A program made the translations under genes and the position numbers. Below the pieces are notes generated by a model. The model saw only the letters and a list, made by a program, of their open reading frames with translations. It was not told the origin of the DNA and ran no database searches. DNA of 64,000 nucleotides from Chytridium lagenaria (taxonomy: Eukaryota > Chytridiomycota > Chytridiomycetes > Chytridiales > Chytridiaceae), in the NCBI GenBank assembly GCA_025449115.1, contig JAHLKC010000090.1, positions 1-64,000 of the forward strand, in the 5' to 3' direction. Of this stretch, positions 46,887 through 59,933 are shown piece by piece (positions within the stretch are counted from its first letter, which is position 1; each line of letters opens with the position of its first letter).

Positions 46887-49382
46887 ATGCTCTCTCCTAT
46901 CCGTCTCATCGTCCTCGCCGCTTCCCTTTACGCTACCATCGCTTCTGCATCTCCCCTCCCAGAGCCAAGGAAAAAGGGTTCCTCTCCTGCCCCTGCTGCT
47001 GCTGCTGCTGCTGCCATAGCCTCCCCACCTGCCGCCGCCGCCGCCGCCGCCGCCGCCGTACCGCGCCAGAACAATGCCGCCACCAGGTCGCCCTTCAACA
47101 AAAACTTGCCTGCATCAGGCACTGCAAAGTACTGGATGCCCACCTCCAACTTTATTCATCCAGAGGGAGTTGTCCCTAAAAAGGGTGGCATGACCATGAA
47201 ACAGGCTGAACAGCGGGTCTTGCGTGGATTCAGAACCAATGGAACCTTCAGAGTAACGACATGAAGATGGCACTTGGTAAGAAAAAAGAATCCTTTTACT
47301 TTCGGGTTTTATTTTATTTAGCAAGTAGTGTTCACTAAAAAATATTAAACACAAATATGATAGCTATCAAGACGACAGCGGCATCACTCACGTCAGTGTC
47401 GTGCAGATGCTTAACGGCCTTCCCATCGCAAATGCCGTCGCAAACATCAATGTGGACAGCTCCGGTCAAGTCATCTCTGGATCAGGTTCTATCGCGGGAA
47501 AGAGCCTTACCGCCAATTTGGCCAGCCCCAAAGCCTTCAAACCCTTGAAAAACGGTCCTTCCCGTGGTGTTCCCAAGACCACTCAACTCGGAAGGCGTGC
47601 CCAAGATATCTCTGCTACGGATGCAGTCATTGCTGCCGCCAAAACGCTCAACCTGAACGGTGGCTCTGAAAAGATGAAATTAGCTGCTGCCGCTGACCCA
47701 AAGAACCCCGAGACCTTCCTTGTTACTGGCGCTCCTTTCCAGCCTCCAGGGGCCCCTGTCAAGGCTACCCTTCAGTACTACCAAACTCCCAAGGATGGTA
47801 TTCAAAAGGTTTGGTCCCTCGAGATCCAAACAGCCAAGGACTGGTAAATACCTCTGAAATTTTATCCATGTTTCGCATATCTATACTTTAAAATGATTAT
47901 TTATGACTTACATTGATCCCTTCGTTAAGGCAAAACGTCTACATCTCTACCACCACGGCCAAGATTCTTGGTACCAGCAGCTGGGTCTCAAACAGTCTTT
48001 TCGACAGCATCGGCTTCAAATCCGCCTACGAAAAGCGTTCCAACCTTCGTTCCATCGAAAAGCGCGACACCGAATCCACCGCCCATAATGGTAGCCACAA
48101 GAACCTTGCCCGTCGTCAAGCCCAAGGGGTCTCCTACAACGTTATCCCATTCGGCAAGGTCGACATTGACGACAACGGCGGTTCCCAATCCGTTCTCTTT
48201 AACCCCATTGACCCTGTCGCCTCTCAAAACGGTTGGCACGATCTTGATAACGGCCAAGGAGCTCTCAGCGCCACTGTTGGAAACAATGTGGTGGCTTCGT
48301 CCAACTTTAACGATGCCGCCAACCCTCTCTCCAACCCACCTGTTGCTGCCGCCAACTTTAGGTTTGCGGCGCCATTTAGTGAAAATCAGGAACCCGCACC
48401 CAACACTGATACGGTCAAAGCAGCTGTCACCAACATGTTCTACGTGACCAACACCTTCCACGACGTCATGTTCCATTACGGATTCGACGAGGCTGCCGGA
48501 AACTTCCAGTTGAGGAACTTTGGAGCTGGTGGTATTGGAAACGACCCCGTTGTCGCCACCGCCCAAGACGGATCAGGCTTCAACAACGCCAACTTTGCCA
48601 CCCCCCCTGACGGACAAGCTGGGTAAGCTTTTCCTCACAATTCCCTCTCTCCCCATCCAAATGACCTAACCCTTTCTCTCCCCACCAGCCGCATGCGTCT
48701 GTTCCTCTTTGACATCCTTCCCGGCCCAAAACGTGACGGCGCCATGGAAAACGACATTATCATCCACGAGCTCGCCCACGGTCTCTCCAACCGTCTGACC
48801 GGCGGTCCCGCCAATGCCAACTGTCTCCAATCCAACGAAGCCGGCGGCATGGGTGAAGGCTGGTCCGACTTTTTCGGCGTCGCCATGCAGATGAAGGCAA
48901 GCGATACCCGTAACACTGATAAAGCCGTTGGCGTCTTTGTCACTGGTTCACCCACAGGCGTTCGTGGATTCGCTTACTCCACCAGTCTCACACGAAACCC
49001 CCACACCTACGCATCACTTCAACAAACAGACCTCACGGACGTTCACACTGTCGGTGAAATCTGGAACGCGATGCTCTACGAAGTCTACTGGAACTTTGTT
49101 GATAAACTCGGTTTCGCCCCCGTCGAGAACTTGATCGCCGAGGTCAACTCGAACCGTGGGAATGTGGCCATGATTCGAACTATTGTGGAGGCGATGAAGT
49201 TGCAACCTTGTAACCCAACCTTTATTCAAGCCAGGAACGCTATTCTTGACGCCGATTTGGTCTTGTTCAATGGGGCCAACAAGTGTGAGATTTGGAAAGG
49301 GTTTGCAAAGAGAGGACTTGGGTTCTCGGCGGTGGATGATGAGACTTTTGTGGATGCTTTTGATGTTGACCCGACTTGTTAA
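46887..49382 (+). CDS. fungalysin (M36 family secreted zinc metalloprotease)
   Basis: This is a secreted, self-processed endopeptidase used by fungi to degrade extracellular protein. The signal peptide is MLSPIRLIVLAASLYATIAS. It is followed by an unusual double alanine run (47000-47058). The FTP-type prodomain has SYQDDSGITHVSVVQMLNGL and ANINVDSSGQVISGSGSIAG. The mature domain contains TVKAAVTNMFYVTNTFHDVM, YGFDEAAGNFQLRN, the zinc site HELAHGLSNRLTGG (about 48768) and the third ligand motif EAGGMGEGWSDFFGVAMQ. HTVGEIWNAMLYEVYWNF then leads to the end AFDVDPTC. Only about four introns are present. The catalytic exons read through without frame breaks. Such proteases are expanded in several chytrids, which supports the organism guess but does not prove it. 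Confidence 0.96.
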
Positions 49383-50502
49383 AACTTTGTTCTCTTTTAT
49401 TAAAAAGAAAGAACGTTTTCGTTTTCTCGGTTCCATCACTCTCTTTCTTTCTTTTTCTCCTTTTTTACACTTCATCTCCATTTTCACCCTTTTGCATTTC
49501 CATAACTGGTTCCTGTTCCTTTTCATCTTTCTCTTTACCAACTCTTTTTTGGCAACCCACCAACATCACCACCACCACGACGCATTCACAAAAAAAATCA
49601 TTTCAAGTTTCCCCCTGTTTTTTTTAAAGCACGTTTATCCCCCCCTTTTTTTTGGCATCTTTTCTTTTTTTCTCCTTCTCCTTCAAAAAAAAAGTAAACC
49701 ATTGTCTCTAAAAGATAGCCTGTGTCTAATGACAATGTATTGCCGTTGCTTTTTCCATCATCACGCACACATCTGTCATCAATCCAAAATTTAGCATCTG
49801 CATTCTTAGTAATATTGCGTTTCTGCGTGAATGAGATCAAAAAAAAGGAAATATATCCTTTGCAGAGCCACTCAAGTTTTGCGTCATTCCTTTTGTCGTA
49901 AAATTCAAAACTTTAACATTTAAATTCTTGGATCTATCACATCCCTGCGCGGAAAAAAAAGAAAGAAAAAATCCCTCCCAAACTCATCATCGTCGCCAGC
50001 ACCAATCATCAACCCCATCCCCTCCTCCTCCATCGGTCTCAAAACCCACACAGGTAGAATCACGCAAAACGATCGTCCTGTTCGTCTTTCAATCAAGTGA
50101 CAACATGCCAGAGTGACGCGTGACAGCCGGTCAAACACGTTTTCGTTCAAGGAAACCCACGAATACAAATTTCTCAATTGTTTCTGCGAATTCGCCACCA
50201 TCGGGCATGGTTTGGGGATGAAGGGGGAAAAAAACGAGTTTTTCATATTAACCAACTGGATTTTTATTGAAATCCGTGATATTATGCAACAAGTGGTGAA
50301 AGAAAAGACCATAAATAATGAAAATGGTTAATGCAAAGAAACAATAAAAAAAAAAGGGCAAACCCCATAAACTGTGTAATAAACAGTAACTAAGGCAAAA
50401 ACAAGAAAAAAATAGGGCCACGAGTAGAAGCAAAGAGTTAAAAAAACAAACCAAACATACAACGTATAGGTTATTAAAAACTAAAACAATAGGGCCTCAT
50501 CA
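49383..50502. other. intergenic region between convergent genes
   Basis: The first part is T/C-rich on the plus strand (fungalysin 3' UTR), with long T and A runs near 49620-49690. The second part is A-rich. No gene, RNA or repeat is supported. Confidence 0.45.
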
Positions 50503-53500
50503 TCAAATCTCATTTCCCGCAACCAAAAAATGCGTCAGAAACATTCTCTGTCTCGCTTCATTCGAAAAAGCCCCAGTCCCACCTCCATGAGGTCCACCCG
50601 CGATACTTTCCAGACGTGTCCCAATACTCATGTTCGATGGGAGCGGCGCTGACGTGCGCTTGTCGGTCAAATTTGTCGGTTGCGCGTGTGGCGATATGGA
50701 GGCAAGGGAGGGTTGAACGGGTCGAAGAAGGAGAGGTGAAAAGATTTTCGCTGAAATCATTTAGGAGATTAATGGAAAGAAAGGATATTACCAAGCTTCT
50801 CCACCGTCAATGGATCATCGGCGGAATGACTCACAGTCAACTCTTTTAAAAATGACACCACATACACAAACAAATTATGATGAGCCTGAGACATCCCACG
50901 TCCACCTGTTCCCTTCAACACCTGCTTGGCAGCCGCAAAACTCAAGTATCCTTCCTGCACACATCGGTAGTAAAGGCTGAACGGTATAACGGGATCCCGA
51001 AGACCCGCGAGAAGCTCCAAAAGGGTTTCAGCGGCGGAATGGATAGAGGTGGATCGACCGAGGTTGTGTGTTGGAAGAGGGAGGATTTTACCGGCTGGGA
51101 TGGGGGCGTGCGGGGATGGACCGTCTTGCTTTGGAAGAGAAGTGCTGATGGGTGGAGGTGTTTTGTGTGTGGTGGTCGCGAGGTTGAGCGCGGTGAGGTC
51201 ATTGGAAAGGACCTTGTCGGTGGATAATAGACCGGCTTTCTTTTCGTCAACAGTGAAGGGGATAGAGTCGTTTCGTTTAACTTCCCCCTCGGCAACAGCA
51301 TCAAGGAGAAGAGACTCAATGTCAAAGTCGGCTCCAGTGTCCAAGCATTCACGAAAGTAATCCACAATTCTAGGATCCCCTCTTCGCTCAAACAAGCCAT
51401 TCTAAGTAATATGATATCAGCATGATTATTAATTATGTAAAAACATATTGGGAATGCAAATTGACATACCACATCCATTCCAAACCTAAACACGAAATCA
51501 ATCAACCTCCAAATCTCCTTCGGGATGCTCAACTGCTTCATCTCTGTCCGTTCTGCCGGTGAATCCGCTAAAGTGATAAGCGGTGCAACATCGACAGGCG
51601 ACACTCTCTCCATCTCCTCATCCTTCCTCTTGTAAGCCTCACACAACTCTTTAATCGTGTAATTCCTCACAGGATGAACAAGTCGACACAACGCCCCAAT
51701 GTCGTTCCCGAAACACGAAGGTTGCCACTCCCCTGACACAGCTAGGAAATGATCACGACCGTTCTCGGTTCGAAGAATCACGAGGTCTTCGAGCACATCG
51801 AGGTTAAAGTTGAGGGTACTTGCGACAGGACCAGTGTTGACGAGGATGGTTACGTTAACACGCATGCTTTCCCCTGGCGAAAATGGGTTAAAGGTGATAA
51901 AGGATTTCGTGCGGTATACCTGGAAGAAGTGAGAACTTATCGGGGTTGATGAAAACACCAAGGTCGCTTCGCAATGTCTTCGCCAGGTTTAGGTACAATC
52001 CGGAAGTAAGCAATTACCTTTTTATCGCGCCAAACACCGGTTAGATACACAAAAACAAAAAACCACTGATCATCGCCAAAGAAAAAGAAAGGAAACGAAA
52101 CGAGATAGGCCAAAATTGTTTCTTTTTTTTTCTTTTTTTTTTTTTTTCTTTTCTTTTTTTTGCACAAGCTTGGGAAAGAGATCGTATATTCCCCTCAAGC
52201 TTCCTTTATTCCCTCTAAACCATACCGCCAACCCGAAAACGATTAAAGGAAGAAGAATAAACATTACTTTTCCAGTATTCTCAAGGTACACCGACTTCGT
52301 AACAGGATGCATATACTTGACGCTTCCAAACTCTAGAACATTCGAATCCATATGGAGAACGGGCACCGCTTCGTTTTCGAGACGATCCAGGTCTCGATTG
52401 ATTTCTTCAGTAACGGTGTCGAGTTTGTGTTGATCAATTTTACGGACCTTTGTATGTGATAATTTTAAGGTATTAGAACACGGCAGAAGCTGAATTCAAA
52501 GCTTCGTTTTGTACCTTTATCTTAAACAGTGCGCTGACGGGTTTGTGATCGCTGAGCGTCAGCTCCATGCACGTATTGTACCATTCACATGATATCCAAT
52601 TCGCATCGTTGCTATGGAGCACATTGCGATGCCACAAGACTCTATCGCACCATGAGGGAGCTCTCCTTTTTTCACTATAACACCACGTCAGATATTTCAC
52701 TTTGATACGACAGGCGGAGTTAGGTGAAAGAGTATTTGGCGGTCATGATGGTAACAGAGGTGGGCGACAAAGTAAAATAGCTGACCTAGTATCATAACGT
52801 GAAGTCCCAACATCAAATTTGTACGAAGGCGCAAACGATATATTGCTTTCCTCAAAATCCGTAAACGCACGTTTAAGACGTTTTTCTTGCAAAAGCTTCC
52901 CAAAAATGTTAGTCGTGTTAGGCAATATGGGTAATTCATTACCTGATCATAAAGGAGAAGATCCTTTAACTTCCCATCCTCCAGCATAGCTTTCGCATCC
53001 ACGTCAGAAAGCGGGACCCTATAATTGAGATCTCCGAGCCAAAACACATGACTACAGAATGAACATGAGAATACCACAGATAAAAAGTAAGAATTACTTA
53101 CTCCGCATCAAATATTCCTGTCAGCGCCTTATTGGCTAAAGTCGGATGTATCACTCCAAACGCATCCTCCTTTTCATTCATGTCAAACGGATTCATCACC
53201 CAAGGGTTCTGGTGCAAATAATTCTTGTAATCTCCATAAGCCGCTGGTGGCGCTAATGATGGTTGAAGAGGGGATGATGCGGAAGCAAATGGGAATTGAA
53301 GGCGGCGACGAATTTCGTTAAAGTCTTGGTTACGTCTGTCTACCATGTTGGTGTCTGCAGCGAGATGGGAGTTGACAAAGGTGAGATAGCTGTCATAAAA
53401 GCGAAAACGGCAGCCGACGGCGCCCTTGTTGCCCTAGACCTTGGTGTGAGACCAGGATACCACTGGATGGCGTTACCATCAATCCTAGAATACCAGTCCC

Positions 53501-54783
53501 AACAGACTCGCAGGATATTTCGGATACGCGTCCAGAGTGTTGGTCTAACAGATAAGCCACAATCAACATACCCACAAGCTGTTTTGACGCAACCTACGCC
53601 ATAACTTTAAGTATCACAATATAAAATCGGAAAATACTTTGACAAAGTGCCCTCCTATGGCCTTCTCTATCGCATTGCACCACTCATCTTCCTTTGTCCT
53701 ATCGCTAAGAATATATGCTTCAGTGCTCAAATCCAGTTCTTGAAATCTGTAATGGTGAGAAAAGATTCGCCAATGTTTCAAACCCTAAGATATAAAGATC
53801 AGGCTTGGTCTCCGATATCAGCCATGGAGTAAGATCCTCCGAAACATCATTCCCATTAACGTTCCAAGTGCCAACGAATACTCTGATGATATTTTTTGGG
53901 TTATATACAGAATACTTTAGTGTACGTACTTCAAATCTTTTGAACTCGCTAAATATACTTTCTCTTTCCCTCAATTGCCGGGCTATGTACGCTTCCTTAA
54001 TTACTTTTGGGCTTTCAGAGGATGGGGTAAAGTCGGAATTAATGAAGGGATTTTTATGCCCTAAATGAGAAAAAAAAATTATGTGTCCGCAGTGTAAGAA
54101 CGATGTGGATAATGATCAATTGATCAGTAACAGAAAAATAAGAACCTTTGAAGGATTCCAAAGGACTCAGAAGAACTTTGTAGTCATTAACATAATACTG
54201 AAGCCAAGGGAAGTTTGTTCTATAATCGTTGGGTTTCTAAAGTAGAACCAAGCAGGAGTTTAATCTTCTAAAATTTAAAAGGAACGCCTCAATAACAATC
54301 TTACGTGCAGTAAACACGCATTTCTTCAATTGCGCAAGGATCTGCTGCAACTTTTCCGTTGTAAACACATAAAGCTTCACCTCCGCCCCCTGAGATGCCA
54401 AGGATAGGACGAATTCTTAGAGATGAAAGAGTTTTGCTTAGTATTTGTGATGTGAATATGCTTCAGTACCAGACGTTTTGCTGCCTTCCGTAGGTTTCCC
54501 TTGATACACCGAATGCTGGAAATCAAAGAGGATAGGAAGTGCCTCCGTGATCCTTGGTCCAAGTCGCCCATAGCGCACGACGAACACACTGAAGAGAAAA
54601 GGCTATCAGCTCTCCATAAGAGGAAATTTAAGTTTAAAAAACAACATACCATGACCCATCGCCGTCACTGCTTTCGATCACAGCAAGGGTCACCTTTTCG
54701 TTCTTTCCTGAATCTGATTTTGCCGATAATTCGGCAGACACCACTACGACCTCAGTAGGTCGAAGGAGGTGGGGCAAAGCCAT
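50503..54783 (-). CDS. OCRL: OCRL/INPP5B-type inositol polyphosphate 5-phosphatase with ASH and RhoGAP-like domains
   Basis: These enzymes remove the 5-phosphate from PI(4,5)P2 at endosomes, Golgi and the ciliary base. The phosphatase domain shows [20 protein letters not shown] (about 53860), [20 protein letters not shown] (about 53420), [14 protein letters not shown] (about 53060), [36 protein letters not shown] (about 52660) and [16 protein letters not shown]. An ASH-like beta domain follows ([20 protein letters not shown]). The RhoGAP-like C-terminus has [56 protein letters not shown] and [20 protein letters not shown]. The arginine-finger position holds glutamate (LFERRG), as OCRL also lacks it, so no GAP activity is expected. 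More than ten introns. The start could be 50 bp upstream at 54831. Confidence 0.93.
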
Positions 54784-54931
54784 CCATTTTTTTAATTTGT
54801 GAGATTGAGGACAATGTGGCTCCCAACTCATAAATACAACGCGAGACTATGGCCGAAAGTGAAACAAATCAGGGTTTTATTTACAAGCGCTAAGGATATA
54901 TCGAGAGTCTACTTCAGGAAAAAACACTTAT

Positions 54932-55731
54932 TCATTCATCATCGTATTGCTGATCTTCGAAACTGAATATGCCGTTTAAAGGCCGGGATGGCCTCTGGGT
55001 TGACGAAGCTTCAATGTTGTAGTTGGTGATGGGAAGAGGCCCCCCAAACGCTCCGACTGAAGGTCCTCCAGGTGGAAGAGAAAGCATAGTTCCTGATGGC
55101 TGATCCTTGCTCGGTAACTCATCGATAGGCATCAAATTCATGTTTTTTGCTTGGGTCAGTTCCTTTTCTGATGCAAGTAACTCATGTACACGAACGAGTT
55201 TCTTCGGATCCCGGCGGAGCACGTAGAGGAAGTCGGCAACTTTGGGTTTTCTGCCTTTGATTGTAGATTGAACCTTTTGGCACTGTGACATTCAAAAAAA
55301 AACACCCAAGTATGAGAAGCAAAGAACGAGTTATAGAAGGTAAAGATATCAATCAAAAGATGATAACGAGGAAGACGGTATTTAGAATCAATCCATCATC
55401 GAGTCTTTTCGATAGCAAAAAAAGGATGGTCGAGAAACTGACCATATCATTTATGTAAATGTTCAAGAGATCCTCCAAAACCTCCGCAGTATCGTCTGCT
55501 GGATTCGGGACATCTCCAAAGCCATACATCATAAGCTTGACTAAAAGGAGAGGTGAAGGTGATGGGAAACATGTTAAAACGTAGCAAGGTGTGCCAGTAA
55601 GTAAAATAAAAACTAAAGCAACACCGTTGCCATGGGGAACATGGCCGAGTACACATACTTTCTTTTGTAAATAGCCTCTTCCGAGTCTTTTCCCTTCGAA
55701 TAGGCCCTCCACCACTCGGCCCTGACGACAT
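54932..55731 (-). CDS. TAF13: TFIID subunit TAF13
   Basis: TAF13 is a histone-fold subunit of TFIID that pairs with TAF11 near TBP. Exon 1 reads MSSGPSGGGPIRREKTRKRL then FTKE, and the next exon MMYGFGDVPNPADDTAEVLE then DLLNIYINDM, the TAF13 signature. The last exon gives CQKVQSTIKGRKPKVADFLY then VLRRDPKKLVRVHELLASEK, matching the helix 2-3 region of the family. After the histone fold, where animal TAF13 ends, an extra segment of about 70 residues continues (MPIDELPSKDQPSG, SLPPGGPSVGAFGG, FSFEDQQYDDE). Three or more introns. Confidence 0.9.
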
Positions 55732-55942
55732 TTCAATGTCGATTTTGACAAACACCAGTTCCAATAGTACATGTACAATATTTACTTTCGTTCCAATGTT
55801 TCGTTCCAATATTTTTGGATGAGTGCTTCTCCATTCTTTCGATATGTCATCTTTTTTTTTATGTATTATTCTCAAAAAAAAAAGGAAATGGACCATTCAG
55901 AATCCTTTTAAACTGATAAACCTAGAAAGAAAAGATGTGCCA

Positions 55943-58640
55943 TCACTTTTTTGCTCGTTTCCGCTGTCCACTAGCATCCGAAACAGCTGATGCTGGACGT
56001 TTGGTCGGAAACATGCTTGACAGGCCTAATAACAAACATTAAGCTCAAGGCCCCAGACTAAAACTACCCACCCTCTTCTTTCACAAGAATACTGGGTAGA
56101 TCCCTATCCACATTCGATGTCAAATATTTTGAACTGGTGGCCCTTGGAATCACAGGCATCCCCAAAAGCCGCTTAAGCTCCGCTCGAAGCCCATCAAGTT
56201 TACTCATATCCTTCTGCTTCTTTCGAGCCATCACGCCTTTCATATCATCATCTTCATCATCAGACCTGAAAAAGGGATGAGGTTGGCGGAAAAGAAACAA
56301 TTTACTCACGGTAACATAATATCAGCCTCTTCAGCTGCTTTGCGTAACCAGTCATCACTGTGCTGACCTTTAGTAGTCTTATGTTCCCGGCTTCGATTTT
56401 GCGAGCAAGGATTACGCGGTCCTTAAGTTTACCATAAATAGAATGATCCACAGGGAAATCAGGAAGCCCGTCATCTTTTTACATTACCACAAGGATTTAA
56501 TCGAAGTCTTTTACCTTTTTGAAGCACACTGCAAAGTTTCTTGTACAAAGTCATTTCTTCCGGACTGCAAAGAAGGACACTGATTTCCAGTTGCACTAGC
56601 ACGAGCTGTACGTCCAGATCTGTGAATATAAAGATCGGATGTACGTGTATTTGGTAATGAAGGACGTGATCGACTGCGGGAATATCAAGCCCACGGGCTG
56701 CAACATCCGAAGCGATAAGCACAGCATTCTCCAACGTCTTAAATCTGTACAGAAGTTAAATTGCGAAGATACGAAAACAAACCTATCTAAATTTTTTAAC
56801 CTCTGCCGTTGCTGCATCTCTGCATGTAGCCCCAGCACTGTCATATTCAACATTTTTAAAACACTCACAAGCCGTCTTAACGCGTCAATCGAGTTCACGA
56901 ACACCAAAGACCGACCCGGGTATCGCATAAGAAGGTAATAAAGTGCAACGTCTTTTTTCTTTTAGACAATCTATCTTCGCTTCAGTAATGCCGCCTGCTA
57001 CACCGCCTTTCGGGGAGGCGTTGATGTAGACAGGGTGCTTGTCGTCAAACTCGAGCTTGGACAAGAGATCGGAGAGACTGACGGTGCCTTTGCGGGCGGA
57101 ACCTTTTTTCGATTTGGAACGGTCAAGTTCGGGAATTAATGTGGCGGAGAAGACATAGGTTCTGCGATGAGTAGGTTTGGGGAACATTGGTTCTTCGCCA
57201 GTCTCGTCACTATAATAAATCAGAAATTCACCGAAACTAAACAAAATCTAAAGTTACCGTCTCTTTAGGCTGATTTGCCTAAGAATAGTATCAAGGTCCT
57301 TAAAATGACCGCTTTCTAACATCCGGTCTGCTTCATCAAGAACAAGAAATTGAACAGCTCGAAGAGAATGTAACAATATGGAGTCGGAAGACGCGAGCTC
57401 CCAGAGACGTCCGGGTGTGGCTACGATGATATCAGGGGAATACGAGAGCATCCTCTTTTGCTTCTCCTCAGAAATACCACCAACAATAGTAATGATCTTC
57501 CATAAAATCAAAAACATTGTACAATAGAAGTAGATACCTTAGCACGAAGATGGCAAGAGACTTTTTTCAAATGGTCTGTGACTTGAATGGCCAACTCTCG
57601 AGTCGGCGTCAAAATCAATCCGACGCAAGGCAACTTCGTCGAGCTTCCCAATGCGGCTCGATTTGATAAAGCGACGCTTTGAAGAATAGGAAGGCCGTAT
57701 GAAAATGTCTTTCCAGATCCGGTTTCAGCAGCACCAATAATATCCCTGTCCGAAATCTCCCCGTTTTTCTTTGTGTTCAAGGCCGACCGGAGAGCCAGAG
57801 TTTGAATCTCGGTTGGCGTGCTAAACCCTAGATCCACCAATCCCTTTAGCAGTAAACTGTGAAGCTTCAGTTCTTTCCAGGCTTCGTATCCGATGACCTC
57901 CACGTCTGAATCCGTGACTGGAGTTTCGACTGATTTAAGCTGCTTGTTTTCTGTAACTTTTTCTTTAAACAATAAGCACTAGTTATAAATTGAATCTACC
58001 ATCTTTTGCCGCAGCTTTTTTCAGAATTTTCGCAGCAGCTTTGACGGCTTTCGAACCCTCCTTCAAATTATGTCTCGCTTCTTTTTCTTCATCGACGTCC
58101 TTAAAGTCATCCACGTGAATAAATTTCAGCTTCTTTGAGGCATTTTTGGATTGTTTTGGAGTCTCATTCTTTGGCCCTTTACCGACTTTCTACTTTAAGT
58201 TAAGAACGCTGAGAAGAAAAAAAAACAGACCTTCAAAGTAACCATACGACCACCCCCAATCCATTGACAATCTCAACATCGACACCTTCAATCTCTTCAA
58301 GCCCCAAAAACGCAGCAGGTGCATCATCTTTCAAATCCACAGACATAGAAGATATATCCACTTTATTCCATCCCAAATCGTCAAACGGCAGCGACCTTTC
58401 GCTCGAATCCGAATCGTAAAAGTTTGGGATCTCCCCCTTGCTATCCTCCTCCGGTTCCTCAGCATCTATGGACATATCGTCGACGGCTACTTCATGATCC
58501 GCATAAAACTCATCCGATTCAGATATTCTTTCTTTAACTTTCGTTCTCTTGTTCTTGCGCATCGGCCGTATATGGGCCTTTGACGTAAAGATGGCCTTGC
58601 CAGACTCATGGTCTGTGCCCTTTTTTTTCACTGACCACAT
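55943..58640 (-). CDS. MAK5: MAK5/DDX24-type DEAD-box RNA helicase
   Basis: This is an ATP-dependent RNA helicase of the nucleolus, needed for 60S ribosome assembly in yeast. An acidic/basic N-terminal region ([20 protein letters not shown]) precedes the helicase core. It has [30 protein letters not shown] (Q motif), [18 protein letters not shown] (motif I), PTRELAIQV (Ia), [18 protein letters not shown] (II) and VFSATL (III). The second RecA domain has [59 protein letters not shown] (V) and HRSGRTARA (VI). The large insert between DEAD and SAT (after LKRR) and the motif [10 protein letters not shown] are typical of MAK5/DDX24. It ends GQRKRAKK. It is divergent from the casein kinase gene, 41 bp away. 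Confidence 0.92.
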
Positions 58641-58681
58641 TTTTTGTTGGTGGTTACACGGAGGCTGGATGCCAACCTTGA
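58641..58681. promoter_or_regulatory. very short shared promoter between MAK5 and casein kinase 1 genes
   Basis: Only 41 bp separate the two start codons, which diverge, so both transcripts must initiate within this gap or inside the opposite gene's coding region. No TATA box is seen. Confidence 0.4.
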
Positions 58682-59867
58682 ATGGCGAGCATCAACGTTC
58701 ACCAAGGAGATGATACAGACGGTTCCGATCCGAGGAACGATGATGCAGCACCAGCTATCGGGGCTTACGTAGCACCTTCCTCTGCTCCTTTACCCGAACT
58801 CCTTCATGTTTGCAACGGTCGATGGGTTGTGAGCGGTCGCATTGGGGTCGGGGTCTTTTGGCGAGATCTTGTCGGCAGAGGAAGCGGAAACGGGGAAGCG
58901 AGTAGCGATTAAACGAGAATTGGCAACAGCTTCTGCACAATTATTTAATGAAGGTCGGTAAGCGGAAGCCTCTCCCATGAAGCTAATAGTGTGCAGTTGA
59001 GATGTATGATAACCTTAATGGCCTGGAGGGTCTACCGAAGATATTTTATTTTGGGCTCGAAGGACCTTACAACGTTATGGTCATGGAACGGTTGGGCTCA
59101 AGTCTGAAGGAACTCCACAGGGATTCCCCAACGGGCAAGATACCTGTTAAAACTGTGACTTTTTTCGTTCCTCAACTTCTCCGCCGGCTTCAATCCGTTC
59201 ACGAAACAGGGATAGTTTTTCGAGATATAGTAAGTTTTGCTGTGTACTCTTTCACGGAATATTATAAGGTCTATTTACCAAAGATAGAAACCAGATCAAT
59301 TTTGTGTTGGGCGATTTGGGCGATGATATTAAAGACAGACCAACTATTTATCTCATCGATTTTGGGCTTGCAACATTGTACATTGACATTAATACCGGCG
59401 AGCATGTTAAAAGTGTAAAACCTGTTCGGAATATGCTCAAGACTGGTACGGCGCGATACGCAAGTATCAATGTACATAAAGGCAAAGTTCACACACGGCG
59501 CGATGACCTCGAAAGTTTAGCATATGTTTTGATTGAACTCATCAAAGGGTTTGTCCTTTTGCTTTGTTTTGAGCTTGTCTGCTTAAGAAAGTTTTTAAGT
59601 ATTATTTCGAACAGTAAATTGCCATGGTCTGGTATCGGGGCCAGGAATCCTTTGCAAGGTTGGAGAAGAATAGGAGTTTTGAAAGATGATTTGGCTGTAG
59701 CTGAGCTCACGGAAGGCTTACCAGAAGAATATGCTACTTTGCTTGAATATGCAAGAGAGCTCAAATTCTCGGAGGAACCAGATTACGAAGAGCTTATCAG
59801 AATGTTCGCAGAACTATACATGCGCCTTCCGAATGAAAATAATACATCTGGGCTTCAGTGGAGCTAG
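58682..59867 (+). CDS. casein kinase 1 family protein kinase
   Basis: This is a CK1-type serine/threonine kinase. After an N-terminal acidic segment (MASINVHQGDDTDGSDPRND), the kinase core shows GRIGVGVFGEILSAEEAETG and VAIKREL (about 58840-58910). Then come GLEGLPKIFYFGLEGPYNVM, VMERLGSSLKEL, VFRDIKPDQF, IYLIDFGLATLY (about 59346), TGTARYASINVHKG and RRDDLESLAYVLIEL. Next are KLPWSGI, LTEGLPEEYATLLEYARELK and FSEEPDYEELIRMFAELY. These are CK1 hallmarks; in yeast Yck kinases the loop is IYRDIKPDNF, so the F before RD is not a sign of a dead kinase. There is no C-terminal CCaaX or palmitoylation tail. Frame corrections are needed near 58857 and 59310. Confidence 0.92.
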
Positions 59868-59933
59868 ACCTTCAATGCTACCTTTCATTTTGTATATATA
59901 ATTTTTTTTGTGTGTCAATCATTGGAACACAAA

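Noticed and set aside
59215..59235. CK1 gene as a pseudokinase because the HRD histidine is Phe
   Set aside because: Yeast CK1 (Yck) kinases have Tyr at this position and are active; the catalytic Asp and Lys are kept.
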